DNA of 64,000 nucleotides from Phascolomyces articulosus (GCA_025677815.1 JAIXMP010000008.1:558001-622000); one strand, 5' to 3'; positions 38,022-49,351 are shown, counted from the first letter of the stretch. Notes: generated by a model from the sequence alone, not told the origin. A program made the numbers and translations.

Positions 38022-40916
38022 TTAATACCCGCTTGGAGGGCCACGTAGAGCTGGATTTACCGCACCACATTTAGCACAGTGTGTTCGTTTTGCATAGTCT
38101 AGTTTTGTGCAAATGTTATTCAGTGTTAATCCATCCCATACGTTGTTGTTTTTCAATGATATGGTTTTAAACATCATCATATGGAAAATAACTTACTATG
38201 AAATCCACATGCACCGTTTGCGCAAATCCAATCGCCTGCTAAGTGTGAATAATAATAATGTATAATAAATAAAAAAGGATAATAAACAAGAAAACTCAAT
38301 ATGGTCATTCAATCACGTCACTTCACTTATTTTCGTTCTAATCTCACTCACACACGCGCACTCTTTTTTTTATTATTATAACTAAAGGGGAAGGAGGGTG
38401 ATATTTTTAAGAACTTTTTTTGGGTGTCAATTTTTTACATACGCTTTTGAGGCATATAGCCGCCGGCGTTAGGAGGAGGACCCTGTTCACCAGCTGGTTT
38501 CGCTGTATTACATTTCATACATTGGAATCTCGAAGCAAAGTTATGGGAATTACATGAAGGGCTATATAAATAGATGATATAAAATAATTTAGCGTTTTCT
38601 TTCCTTCTGTTATAGTTTTTTACTTTTGTCACAAACCAAAAATAAAAGAAAACTTACCAATACCAATCACCAGGTCGGAAAGGTGCATTAGCACCACTTG
38701 CTGGGCCATAACCATAGTTACCTGAAGGGGCGGGGGGTTGTTGTTGTTGCTGTTGTTGGTATCCTCCTTGACCACCATATCCATAATTTGAATCATAGCC
38801 GCCATAACTTGGCTGATTTGGATTATAGGGAGGTCGCGTTGTTGGGTTTGGATTAGGTGTGTGACAACGGAAACAAGCTGTTCGTGATGCAAAATTCTGG
38901 AAACCACAAGCTGGGTTAGGGCAATACCAATCGCCTGGTCGGAATGTGATAGGTGGACGGTGGTAACCTCCTGAAGGTGGAGGAGGATGAGGACCACCAG
39001 CACCTCCTTGTGGACGATAAGAACCACACTTTAAGCATTGAACGCGTGAAGCATAATTGTGGAAATTGCACTGATAGTTGGGGCACATCCAATCACCAGG
39101 TGTAAAGTTAGGTGGTGTGTTACCAGCAGGAGGAGGTGGTCCACTTTGGCCACCATGAGGTGCAGCCATACCAGGTGGAGCAGGTGGTGCTTGTGGATTT
39201 TCAGTATTACATTTGAAACAATGACGACGTGATGCAAAGTTGTGGAAACTACAGTTGGGACAATTCCAATCTCCAGGACGAAGGGGACGTGCCTTGATAT
39301 GAGCAGGAAAAGGTACCAGCATACTACCAGCTGCTTCAATAACGCGTTCACTGCTAGGAGAGACTTCCACAGCACGATCACCCAAGCATCGACCATTCAA
39401 AGACAAAGCACGCATGGCATCATTATGAGCATGGAATACCACAAAACCAGACAAGTTGGGTTTTGAAGAATCGTTTGTTTGAATCATATAAGTAGCGGTA
39501 GGTCGCAATCCGTTAGATGAGAACCAAGCTTCCAATTCACCTTGGGTCACTTCATAAGGCAAACCAGCTAAATGAACTACCTTGGATTCTTCCTTTTTGA
39601 ATTGTTGTAAATCGGCATTGGTATCGATAGCATGAACAAATACGTCGGGGTGACCAAAATCGGTTAGGTATCGAATGACATTCACGGTAGTCAAACATGT
39701 GTTTAAGCCGGCCGACTTGTCAGTAACACGATCCACATGGAACGTTTCGCATAAATCTTTGAGTGACATGGACCTAATACCAACTTCACGATGGTGAACT
39801 TGCCAGCGTTGAATTTCTTGTTTCAAATCAAACATACGACAGAACGAAAGATAGGATGGCAATTCAATACTCTTATCGCGCGCTTCACGTGGAAGTTGTA
39901 TCCGTAAAGTCCAACCACCATGAGTCACAAAACAAAACGATAATTTCTTGGCTTCAATTTCACGTTGAATATATTCGTCCAATTTGTTGATGGCGTTTTG
40001 CAAAGTGCCTGCTGAATCCAACGTTTCAGAAGTAATACCAGTAACCTGTGTACAATATTCTGTCATGGGTGTTTGTACAGGTTTGACATAAATTTGTTCA
40101 GTATGAATCACATCCATTTTTGCCGTGTCAATAACAACAAAGGCCAATTCTATATTAAAGTAATTAAAAAATAAACAAAAACACGTCATTTGTTAATATA
40201 AATAAATAAAAAAAACTTTTTTGTTGAAATCTATGATTAGATAGTTATATAGTATTTAAATGATCTCCTCCTTACCAATAACCTCTGAATTCTCCTGAAT
40301 AAACCCGCCGCCGTACACAAAAAAAATAGGATAGAGAATAAATCACACACACTCAAGTATTAGAAAAGAAGAAAAAAAGGACACAACACAAACATAAAAC
40401 CTAAATGAATTGATAAATATAATCCTGTACCTTTGTCACCTGAACTGCAGATGGATTGGCAATATTCTCATCACATGTCGCTGACACATTAAGAACAATT
40501 AGTCGATTGAATGGAACTACAGAATCGACTGCTGGTTTTGTCGTTGTAGTTGCTGTTGTTGCAGTAGTAACAGGAACAACCGGAGCAGCTTGTTGTTCCT
40601 TAGCCTCTTCTGTAGATTGAGGTTGAGGTTCCATTGATTCTTGCTGTTCTGGTTGTTGTTCAGCATCATTTTGTTGTTGTTCAGAATTTTCTTTTTCTTC
40701 ATTGTTTCCTTCTACAGAAACAGCAGGGAGAGACGTAGTTGTATCTTCGACTTGTTGTTCATTAGTATTTTCTTGCATCTTGGTTTCATCATTGGTTGAC
40801 TGTTCTTGTTGGTCATCCAATTGTTGCTTTTTTGATTGATCCTCTCGATCTGTACTATCTTCCAAATCATCTGCTTTACGTTTACGATCGTTGTTGCTAA
40901 CTGCCATTTGTCCCAT
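38022..40916 (-). CDS. RNA-binding protein with inactive-looking exonuclease fold, RRM and five RanBP2 zinc fingers (Nrp1-like)
   Basis: Exons are 40916-40431, 40294-40276, 40149-38658, 38561-38443, 38238-38197 and 38098-38022, giving 744 aa. Residues 1-130 are Gln/Glu-rich and disordered. Residues about 132-345 align with an ERI1-type 3'-5' exonuclease fold (RLIVLNVSATCDEN, then ENSEVIELAFVVID). However, the DxE of motif I reads NxS, and motif II reads THGGWTLR without Asp. Motif III reads SAGLNTCL in place of HSGIDD. An RRM spans about 357-435 (VVHLAGLPYEVTQGELEAWF). Five zinc fingers of the form GDW-x-C-x2-4-C-x10-C-x2-C follow, the fourth and fifth interrupted by introns. Pro/Gly linkers separate them. 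The layout matches the fungal Nrp1-type proteins, found in RNA granules. RNA binding is well founded. Loss of nuclease activity is my inference from the missing acids. Confidence 0.88.
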
Positions 40917-41896
40917 AGTGTTGGTTATTATTTTTTTTTTTTGGCTAAAGAAAAAAAAAGTGGAAAGAAGAAAAGAGAGAGAAAGAAAAAGAACTTCGAA
41001 ATCAAATAACGTAAGGGCGTTTTGAGTGTGGCTTAGAATTCTAGTAGTGAGTATATGTATAAAGTTTAAATATATGAAACTCTTACTAAATGTGCTAAAT
41101 CCGATAACTCAAGTTGCTTTGGTATGCATATAAAACCAACCAGTCATGTTTTTCTTTTTGTTTCATTTGTCATCTGGATGTGTTAAAGAAGGCTTTTCTT
41201 ATATGTAAAATACAAAATAATAAAAGAATTCTTTATATGATCACGAACAATAAACTATACAGAAGACAAACAGATAAAGTTCTTGTAGTAATCCAATCTG
41301 GTAATATGAATACATGCTAAATGGAAAAAGAGCATTGTTGTCTAAGGAGCTTCTCTATATAGCTTCTGATCGCTAATATATCGTTATATAGATGAAAATC
41401 TAGCTTCTTGGTATGATATTCCACTTTTACAGTTCTAAGCTCCCTGATATTCGATGGAGCATTGACCACCTGGAATAAGTAACAATAGCAGTTCATGAAG
41501 ATGTTAACTTGATCAAGAATCGTTTATTGACCGTTCAAACTAAGTTTAGAAACAAAAGATATATAAGTATATAGGACTAGTTTAGTTAGCACTTTATGCT
41601 AAATTACTATACCGCATAAAGTGATATATGTGGATATATGTATAATGTAAAGATGGTTGAAAAGATGTGTTGGGTAACTGTGTAAATTATCATTGAAGCT
41701 GTCAATCTGATATAAATAACCAGGAATAGCACCATGTTGGGCAATTCTAAAATGCCAATTGGATATGCACTGTGTGGTGTTGTCGGAGGAAAGAAATATG
41801 GACTCCCAACACCACAAAAAGAGAGCTTGGTTTGTTTTTAACCTTCTCAACACTCTTCTTTTTTTTTTGATCTATCATTTCCATGTGGTTTGCCTA
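40917..41896. other. Divergent intergenic region between the RanBP2-finger gene and Imp1
   Basis: About 1 kb with no supported gene. The first 100 bases are the A/G-rich leader of the minus-strand gene. The middle (41110-41620) is AT-rich, with scattered short open frames lacking domains. The last 150 bases lead into Imp1. Confidence 0.45.
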
Positions 41897-42914
41897 ATGG
41901 CACCATTCCAATATTTCCGGCAGAATGGTGCAAAGATATTACGAGGAGCAACTTATGCCGTACAATTCATGTGCTTTGCTCATGTCTTTAACCAATATAT
42001 AGCTGAAGCTACTTTTGTGAGTTTTTTGTCACTTTGTTTATTCTCTTGAAAGGGGGTAAACGCGTATATTTATATACATAAACATTATTACTCCCTTGTT
42101 TATAAATCTATAAAAAACTAATGTTGGACCCCATTGGATCCTTTATTTTGAATGACAGTGTATGGGTCCATCTATGCTTCCAACGTTTGATATTTCTGGA
42201 ACGGTATGATGAAAATAGGTTTTTATTGTTTAATAATCAACGTAGTCTCTTATATTGTGTACCCTCATTATTATTAATATTATTATCAGATTGTAGCTGT
42301 AGAACATATCACACCTCACTTTCGAGGATATCGTATGGGTGATGTGGTTGTTTGTATATCACCAGCAGCACCTGGTAGAGCAGTACTAAAAAGAATTCTT
42401 GGTTTGGTAAACATACTTTTGCATTTTTTTTATTGCTATTGTTTTACGTTTTTTTTTTTTTTTAAAAAAAAAAAATCTCACCCATTTCTTAAATGTAAAC
42501 CAAAAAGCCTGGTGACAATATCTGTATAGATCCCACAGCTCAGGAACGAAAATACATTGATGTAAGGATAAATGCTATGGAACGAAAGAACAAAAAAAAG
42601 TTGATTTAGATATTTATATGTATATGGGTGGTGTATAGGTACCTGAAGGGCATGTTTGGTTATCGGGTGATAACCTTAGCAATTCAACAGATTCACGTTA
42701 TTATGGTCCTGTTGCTATGGGTCTAATTCGAGGACGTGTATTTGCCAGGGTAATTCTACTATTTTTTTTTTTTTTTTGCAAGACTTTGACAACTAAGGTG
42801 ATGATAGAGTGCTAATTACTCAAACCTACCCTGTTATATATATAGTTATGGCCTGAAAGTAGTTTTGTTCCTGATGCATTAATTCCAGTATCAGCTGAAA
42901 GTTATACTAGATAA
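41897..42914 (+). CDS. IMP1: Mitochondrial inner membrane protease subunit Imp1
   Basis: Six exons (41897-42016, 42159-42203, 42290-42406, 42508-42561, 42639-42749, 42846-42914), all phase 0, give 171 aa. The catalytic serine is in [10 protein letters not shown] (Ser45) and the catalytic lysine in [13 protein letters not shown] (Lys89). The signal-peptidase box [17 protein letters not shown] follows. The first 35 residues contain the membrane anchor. Imp1 cleaves sorting signals from proteins delivered to the intermembrane space, such as Cox2 and cytochrome b2 in yeast. The NxxDSRxYGPV form and the position of Lys favour Imp1 over Imp2. The start at 41897 gives the expected short N-terminus; the longer upstream frame is not family-like. 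Yeast Imp1 has 190 residues, so this is compact. Confidence 0.92.
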
Positions 42915-43053
42915 AAAAAAATACAACATCTTCCTTATCCCCATACCCTTATATATATATATATATTTAGAATAAACAATCGTCTTTATATTTTGTATTT
43001 TAAATTGGATATTTTGGATCAGTTTTGCATTATAAAACCACGTCTGGTGATGT

Positions 43054-43082
43054 GTGCTACTTTTTTTCTATCAAAGTAGCAC
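43054..43082. promoter_or_regulatory. Perfect 10-bp inverted repeat upstream of the glutaredoxin gene
   Basis: GTGCTACTTT at 43054-43063 is exactly inverted as AAAGTAGCAC at 43073-43082, with a 9-base spacer. It lies about 90 bases before the glutaredoxin ATG. It may be a dimeric factor site or a hairpin in the leader. No known fungal consensus is claimed. Confidence 0.5.
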
Positions 43083-43171
43083 TAAAAAATATATCCCGCT
43101 CGTCGCTAAAATGGAACAATCACGGCACACCAACAATATTCTTTTTGTTCTAACCATTGTTTCATTTCTTG

Positions 43172-44052
43172 ATGAGCACATTGCCTCAATCCATTCAAGA
43201 CATTGAAGCCAAAGAAAGGTTTGCTTCAGGTCAACGACGTCAAGGTCTACGATTCTCCCTTCGTGGTCGAGTCTTAATATGTGTTGGCATACTCATGTTA
43301 ACCACTGTTTTATTAATGGTGCATTTTGGCGATCCCTCAAAAATACCGTCATTTAGTTTTCGCAAGTCTTTGTCCAACACGGATATGGATCAAGGAGCCG
43401 CTGTTGCTGCTATGGATAATGATATTCCGTTACCGCAACAGCAATCGTTAGAAGCTGAATTGGAAAGTATTTTAAGGGCTCATCCATTGACTGTCTTTTC
43501 AAAAACATATTGTCCGTAAGTTATTAGTTTCATAATTGAATCCAAAAGAAAAAAAATGCAGAACCTAAAAAAAACTGGACGAATGTAAATAAATTGGAAA
43601 ATTTATTAGATATTCTCGAAAAGCAAAAGAAATCCTGAACGAATACCCATTAAGAATTCCTTATTATGTTGTTGAAGTGGATTTAAGACGTAAGTTTATG
43701 TTTCTTTTTTTTCTCTCGCTTTGAATGATGACACGCTTTCTTTCTTCGACATGAATGGAAGAGGAGAAAGAGGAGAAATGTCGTCGATGAAAAAAAAAGA
43801 TCGTCATGATAATCCAAGTGTAAAATTTAAAGCTGGACGGATAAACTTAAATATGACGTATTTATTTATGCAATAACAAATTCTGTAGCTGATGCATTGG
43901 ATGTAAAACGGTTGTTGGGAGAAAAGACTGGACGAGACACTTTCCCCAATGTCTTTGTGAATGGCGGAAGCATTGGTGGAGCGACCGAATTGGGTCGATT
44001 CGATCGGAGTGGACGACTCGAAGAGATCCTAAAAGAAAATAATTTATTGTGA
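43172..44052 (+). CDS. Membrane-anchored glutaredoxin (Grx6/Grx7-like)
   Basis: Three exons (43172-43515, 43610-43689, 43889-44052) give 195 aa. Residues 1-30 are cytosolic and basic, and a single membrane segment follows (RVLICVGILMLTTVLLMVHF, about 32-51). A spacer precedes the glutaredoxin domain from about 92. The active site is CPYS (Cys114-Ser117, codon split across the first intron), so it is monothiol by sequence. The glutathione-binding block TFPNVFVNGGSIGGATEL lies near residue 160. Type II topology would put the domain in the ER or Golgi lumen, as in yeast Grx6/Grx7, where it handles oxidative stress and thiol balance. The start was taken at the ATG just before STLPQSIQD; codons upstream in the frame lack an ATG. 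The CPYS rather than CSYS motif is a small difference from the yeast pair. Confidence 0.9.
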
Positions 44053-44223
44053 TTGGTATTGTTTTCTTTCTTTCTTTCTTTCCAATCTCTCTCTCTCTTT
44101 CAATAACTGAAACATTATCACCCTGGGAAACTTTGTACCTTTTTATTACTTCTCCACAAAACATCCACACACGCAGTCAGACACACAAATTGAATGTATA
44201 TATAAAGTAGTTTTAAAAAAAAG

Positions 44224-45567
44224 ATGATAGGAAACAATTCAAATTCTCTTTTTACAACCGCCTCAATATTTTCTTTCAATACAAAAATGTTTTCAAATTT
44301 TATATCCGCTTCTAAAGTTTTGGATATTGAATTACTTGAACCCGTAGTTCATCTTCATGGTCGACGAGCAGATGCTGTTCTTCGTGGAACGATTGGGGTC
44401 ACTGTCAATAAACCTCATACACTTAAATCTCTAGTACTTTTATTTGAAGGAGAGTCTCGATTATTACATGGAAACCGTAAGGTATCTCGACGACGGATAG
44501 CTCACCATCAACTCGTATTATATCCAACCACCCCCACCATCGCAACAGCAAATCATCAAAATCAACATCATACGTCTCCTTTCCTTTTACAACCGGGAAC
44601 AAGTCGTTTCGGTTTTGAAATGCAATTACCCCCAGGTCTAGCAGGAACAATTCACTGTGATGAAATTAATATTGAATATAATCTTGTTGCTTCAATCCAA
44701 TATTCTCATCATTCATCCTCTCTTGCTGTCATCAAACGACGTATTAAAAAACCAGTTCATCTCGTCCGTCCTCCATGGTCTTCCACATTAAGTGTATTGG
44801 TGGATGGCGAAAATATCGATGCAAGTATCGACTCACGAAAACAACATTCTCGATGGTGTCAATATCATATCACGATCGATCAACGTTCTATTATCCTAGG
44901 TCAAGTTCTGCCGATTACATTGAAAATGGCACCTCATATTGATGGTTTACGTCTCGAACATTTGTATACACAAATTGTCGAACGGCGCCATGTACGAGAA
45001 AAAGAAGACAATGGTGAATGGGAAACCCACAAATACACACACATGTTGTTACCGATCCAAGACGACGAATCTTCTTCTTTTACACCAGGAAAATCTGTAT
45101 CGATACGGGAACCTTGGCAAGGCACTTTATCGTATCGTATTTCATCTGTGATGGAAGGTGGTTTGGTACGAACATGTAAACGTGAAAATCCAGATCATTT
45201 CATCGACCATACAATCAATATATCCTTCGTCATTAGTTTCCCAGTTTTGTGTCGTCGTGGAGAAACCCGTCGGTTTACAAAGACCATCATGTTCCAATCT
45301 GATATCGAATTGCTGGATCCAAACGTGTGTTATTCCCCACCATCACCAAAAAGTACTTTAACAACGATCGAAGGAACAGCAGAACAGCAACAACACCAGC
45401 AGTCAGCGTATATACAAGGATTACCTCCTTACGAAGAACCTGGATCACCATCAGGAGGATTGTCTTCTTTATTGATGGCATCACCAGAAGATAATGATAG
45501 CTATTTATCCCCTCCACCTATTAGCCCTGGAGCTCCTCCTACCTATGACGAAGTCTTGGCTTTATAA
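44224..45567 (+). CDS. Alpha-arrestin with a PPxY motif
   Basis: A single uninterrupted exon encodes 447 aa, unusual among these intron-rich neighbours. The arrestin N-domain begins at about residue 30 (SKVLDIELLEPVVHLHGRRA) with LVLLFEGESRLLHG. Typical beta-sandwich text follows (GFEMQLPPGLAGTIHCDEIN, IEYNLVASIQY), and the C-domain starts near 225 (ILGQVLPITLKMAPHIDGL). The tail holds LPPYEE near residue 400 and PPTY at 438-441. The latter is a true PPxY site for Nedd4/Rsp5 WW domains. Alpha-arrestins recruit the Rsp5 ligase to plasma-membrane transporters and trigger endocytosis. The target transporter is unknown. A second in-frame Met at residue 22 (MFSNFISASK) could be the real start. The 3' end converges with FANCL, leaving only about 50 bases between stops. 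Confidence 0.86.
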   Translation: MIGNNSNSLFTTASIFSFNTKMFSNFISASKVLDIELLEPVVHLHGRRADAVLRGTIGVTVNKPHTLKSLVLLFEGESRLLHGNRKVSRRRIAHHQLVLYPTTPTIATANHQNQHHTSPFLLQPGTSRFGFEMQLPPGLAGTIHCDEINIEYNLVASIQYSHHSSSLAVIKRRIKKPVHLVRPPWSSTLSVLVDGENIDASIDSRKQHSRWCQYHITIDQRSIILGQVLPITLKMAPHIDGLRLEHLYTQIVERRHVREKEDNGEWETHKYTHMLLPIQDDESSSFTPGKSVSIREPWQGTLSYRISSVMEGGLVRTCKRENPDHFIDHTINISFVISFPVLCRRGETRRFTKTIMFQSDIELLDPNVCYSPPSPKSTLTTIEGTAEQQQHQQSAYIQGLPPYEEPGSPSGGLSSLLMASPEDNDSYLSPPPISPGAPPTYDEVLAL

Positions 45568-45620
45568 AATAGCCTTTGCTGTAATTTTCTGTATATACCA
45601 CCCTCTTACATTAGCACATA

Positions 45621-47162
45621 TTATGCAATCCATATTATCAATTTCTTTTTTCCCTTGTACATAATAATAATAGTAATAATAATAATTAATATATACCTCA
45701 CTACAATAAGGACATTTTCCAAAAAGTATATTGAAACTCCGATTAGTTGTTGGGTTGGATCGTAGCCACTGTATGTATGTTTTTTCATATTATTTGGATT
45801 AGTAATAAGAAAAAGACAAATACGATTATATGTTGCTATCTATTTTATTTACCTCAGAAACACACGAAGGATGGAACCCACGATTGCATTGATCATTTGT
45901 ACAAATGACATCAGGTGTCAATAAACCTAACTCTTCATGCTCGAGTTTATAGGCATAACAAATAGCACATTCAACATCAGTAGAAGTATCCGTTTGTTGA
46001 TCATTGGAAACTTTTGGCATCAATTGAGCACCAAAAATACGACGTAAATTCTCATAGGGTGAATGATGGTTATCCCTTTAGTATATCCAAATATAAGTAA
46101 ATCAGTTTTTCTTCTTCAATTCAAGATGCAAACAAGTAAAGAAACAAGCTGTATTACCAATGATGAGCCTGATTTTCCCACAATTGCTGGAACGATTTCA
46201 TATTTTTGTCACTTCCATAGAATCGCATGGCTTTTAATCCTGTCCGAGGATATTTGGGATCCAATTCCAAATGTAGCGAACAATGTCCCTTGAGCGCAAT
46301 ACGTCGCCATGTATCTTTCCCCATAGGTTGATCTGGATCCAATATTCGTGTTTTTTGATCTAGTTCATCCATACATACAAAATAATCACGATAGATTTCA
46401 ATCCATTCGTCACAGTATTGCATTGCGGCATGTAAAGTAGGATGGATCGTTGTGGTGGATCCTTTCTCTTGATGTACCATTGTCATCATGGTTGTTGTTG
46501 GAGGTGGTGAATCATGGTGACTGGGTCCATCCAAAATCATCTTGATTGGTGTGAGTGGATAAGTGGATGGTATATGTGCTTGGACGATATATATGCGTCC
46601 TTGATCGGATATTTCAAACTTTATAGTGTCGAACGCATCATTCACATGAGACACTTTATCAAATCCAATCTCTTTTAATTCGGACATGAGTGCCTTGTAA
46701 CGTTTGACAGTAGAAAACTTCAAAGCGTCATTGTTTTTATGAGTCGCTCCATGCTCTTCCTATGGTTCAATTGTTACAAATACATTAGCATATGTATATG
46801 TGAAAGTCACTCTATTATAGATTATTATCGTACCAGGATGGTTTTCAGTTCAGAAAGAAACAAGGTAATATCTTCACACTGGTTAAGTCGATTCATCAAC
46901 TCTTGCTCATTGATTTCTTGAAGTACATATCTTAGACCAGAATCACCATATACTCGAGCGTTTTGATTGTTTTCGGGTAAATGAACTTCTACAAAGTATT
47001 CATCATTCTGATAAAAGTATAAAAAGACGATATTTTAATTGGAAAGTGGGAATGGACACACGCCAAAAAAATTCAAATATTTACATTAACATGAAAGAAT
47101 CCACGGAACATTTTTCCTTCTCCATCGACAGGTGTCATTAATGGAAACCGTTGTAATGCCAT
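45621..47162 (-). CDS. FANCL: Fanconi anaemia E3 ubiquitin ligase FANCL
   Basis: Exons are 47162-47085, 47007-46834, 46759-46158, 46075-45853 and 45768-45697, followed by a probable last exon 45653-45621, giving about 393 aa. The central region has the FANCL double-RWD (URD) text, for example ALMSELKEIGFDKVSHVNDA and AQAHIPSTYP-like strands. The C-terminal RING/PHD-like finger has C321-C324-C343-C348-H353-C356-C378-C381 (ECAICYAYKLE, then GFHPSC, then FGKCPYCSE). The N-terminal part matches the ELF domain position. FANCL attaches ubiquitin to FANCD2/FANCI in DNA crosslink repair. The last exon is uncertain: after CPYCSE either a 43-nt intron leads to a short tail ending at 45621, or the frame reads on. 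The gene shares a 207-bp divergent promoter with a Myb gene. Confidence 0.85.
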
Positions 47163-47369
47163 TAGAATATATTGTTCTATGGTATATATAAACGTGTCGT
47201 CGCGTGTGTATGTATATTACGAAAAAAAAAAAGAAACAGGCGGAGTCGCGACAAACGCGTCTTTTTTAAGTTTTTGGCGTCAACCACATATTTTTTATAA
47301 CGAGTTTGGCGAGGCGCTTCTTTTTTTTATCCATACAATAGCACTTTTCACTATATTATATAAAACAAA
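47163..47369. promoter_or_regulatory. Compact bidirectional promoter of FANCL and the Myb/SANT gene
   Basis: Only 207 bases separate the two start codons. The stretch holds TCGCGA at about 47246-47251 and ACGCGT at 47255-47260, close together, plus TATA-like runs near each end (about 47180-47190 and 47352-47362). ACGCGT is the MBF-type box in yeasts, so cell-cycle control of FANCL is possible. By chance such a hexamer is expected several times in a window of this size. Confidence 0.45.
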
Positions 47370-48443
47370 ATGGCAGCAGCCAATGTTGAAAATAAACCAA
47401 GAAGTATGACAGCTGGTGCACGTAATGTGCTACGATCTAATGATTCAGCAAGCTTATGGAATTGTACCTTGTCACCAGGTAAAAGAAGAACGGAGTCGAT
47501 TCTCTTGAATGAAACGTTTTAGTTAATTTTAATCATTGGCATTACTCTTTCTTTATAAATATATAAATATAAGGCTGGACGCAAGACGAATCCGAAATAT
47601 TACGCAAAGCACTCATGAAATTTGGTATTGGTAATTGGGCAAAGATTATTGACAGCGGGTGTTTACCTGGTAAAACCAATGCCCAAATGAATCTTCAGTT
47701 GCAACGATTATTAGGACAACAAAGTACAGCAGGTAAAAATAAAAACTAATAAAGCATGTACTTATACTATGGATTGGATGACTATAACGCTTGATTTATT
47801 AAACAATTTGAGGGTGGATAAAATAGAATTTGCTAGTTTACATATTGATCCCAAAGTGATTGGAGAGCGTAATTCTAAAATCCAGGGTCCTGATATCAAA
47901 AGAAAGAATAACTGTATCGTTAATACAGGTGGTAAATTATCACGAGAAGAGTTACGACAACGTGTATTGAAAAATAAAGAAATGTAAGTAATTGTGGATA
48001 TAGTGTACATGGAAAATTGGTATAATATTAATGGATCATTAACATATAAATAATCATTTCGGTAGGTATGAATTACCAGAATCTGATTGGAAGGATATTG
48101 AATTACCAAAGACTGAAGATGTAAGTTTGCTATGTATATGTATATGCATTATTGGGGGAGAGAATGATTATGTAAAAAACAAAGTGATGGATGATAACAA
48201 TTTCAATGATTATTATTTTAATAGCCTGTATTATTGTTGGAAGCAAAAAAAGAAGAACTACGACACTTGAAACAACAATTGGAAAAAGTACAAGCAAGAA
48301 TCTCGCAAATGCGTAAAGTACAACCTGCACGTGTAGAAAAATTACAAGTAAGATTTGACTCTTATTATTACTATTATATCCTTGATGCATTTTATTAAAT
48401 AATTCATTAATTTTTATAGGAAGCGGTTAAAAACGAAGCATAG
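47370..48443 (+). CDS. Small Myb/SANT-domain protein
   Basis: Six exons (47370-47478, 47574-47732, 47827-47983, 48066-48120, 48225-48347, 48420-48443) give 208 aa. One Myb/SANT repeat spans about residues 34-85: WNCTLSPGWTQDESEILRKA, KFGIGNWAKII and LPGKTNAQMNLQLQRLLG, with the spaced tryptophans of the fold. After a basic middle comes a Leu/Gln/Lys coiled coil at about 158-200 (LEAKKEELRHLKQQLEKVQA). A single SANT repeat with a coiled coil suggests a subunit of a chromatin complex or a DNA-binding dimer. I do not recognise the exact family. The third exon was taken from 47827, because an earlier AG would introduce a stop. Confidence 0.78.
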
Positions 48444-48718
48444 TTCCTCTTTTTTTTTTTCTCTATTCTCTCCTTTGTTATTCCCAAACTCACACAACAC
48501 TCAAATTATATACATGGTTATTGTTAAAAAAAATATGCATATTTCAAACCTATATTTTGTTTTTCTTCTTGGCATCTCCAATGATGTTTACATGTAAAAT
48601 AAATAAAAAAAAAACGAAAAAATGTCTCTTGATCAATGTCGCGTAGCCATATATATACGTATACTATAGATCTTAAAGATAAACGATTGTATATATGATG
48701 ATAAAAAACTTGGATTCT

Positions 48719-48755
<37 letters not shown>

Positions 48756-49351
48756 AATGATGGTGACAATTCATACTATACCAAATGAGGTAACCATCGC
48801 CACTATAACAACTTGTTATACATGCTGAGCCTTTTCCACGTAAATTTTCTTTTGCGCAGCCTAGAGCTTGATCCGCATGACAAAATAAAAAGTAGTAGAG
48901 GCGTTGAATGTTTATAGGATAATAATAAGTAATCTTATTCATATATTCAACAAGAATAAATCGAGTTATATAGAGTAAGAACTTGATAAGCAATAATAAA
49001 AGGAATGAAGAAGAAGAAGAAAAGTAAGAAAAAAATTGAATCCAGATATTTTTGTGCTTCTCATGGATTGGTGTGTTATACATTTATGTGTACTCCCGAC
49101 CTTTTTTTTTTTTACAATCGCCCTTACACCACATAACACAAGCCTAAAAAGATCAAGTTTTGGCCACTCACTCTTGGCTTTTATTTTTTTATTATTTATT
49201 ATTTTTTACTCGTGCATATCACAAATAAATTATATTTTCTTTGCTCTTTTTTGGGTGACGCTTTTCTTTTCCTTTTTTTTCACTTTTTCATTTTTAACCT
49301 TTTTTATAACTTTTTTTTACTGTATTTTATATATATAATTTCTTTTAAACT
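48444..49351. other. Intergenic region between the Myb gene and the Rho GTPase gene
   Basis: No gene is supported. It holds the 3' flank of the Myb gene, a (TA)n run at 48722-48753, and 250 bases of T-rich leader (49100-49350) before the Rho GTPase. Open frames here are homopolymer translations. Confidence 0.5.
48722..48753. repeat. (TA)n microsatellite
   Basis: Sixteen uninterrupted TA units in intergenic DNA between the Myb gene and the Rho GTPase gene. Confidence 0.9.

Noticed and set aside
38629..39396. Two open frames overlapping the zinc-finger gene in another frame
   Set aside because: They are frame-shifted readings of the same repetitive Pro/Gly exon. The zinc-finger frame is the coding one.
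47808..47826. Earlier acceptor for the third exon of the Myb gene
   Set aside because: Using that AG puts a TAG in frame within five codons.
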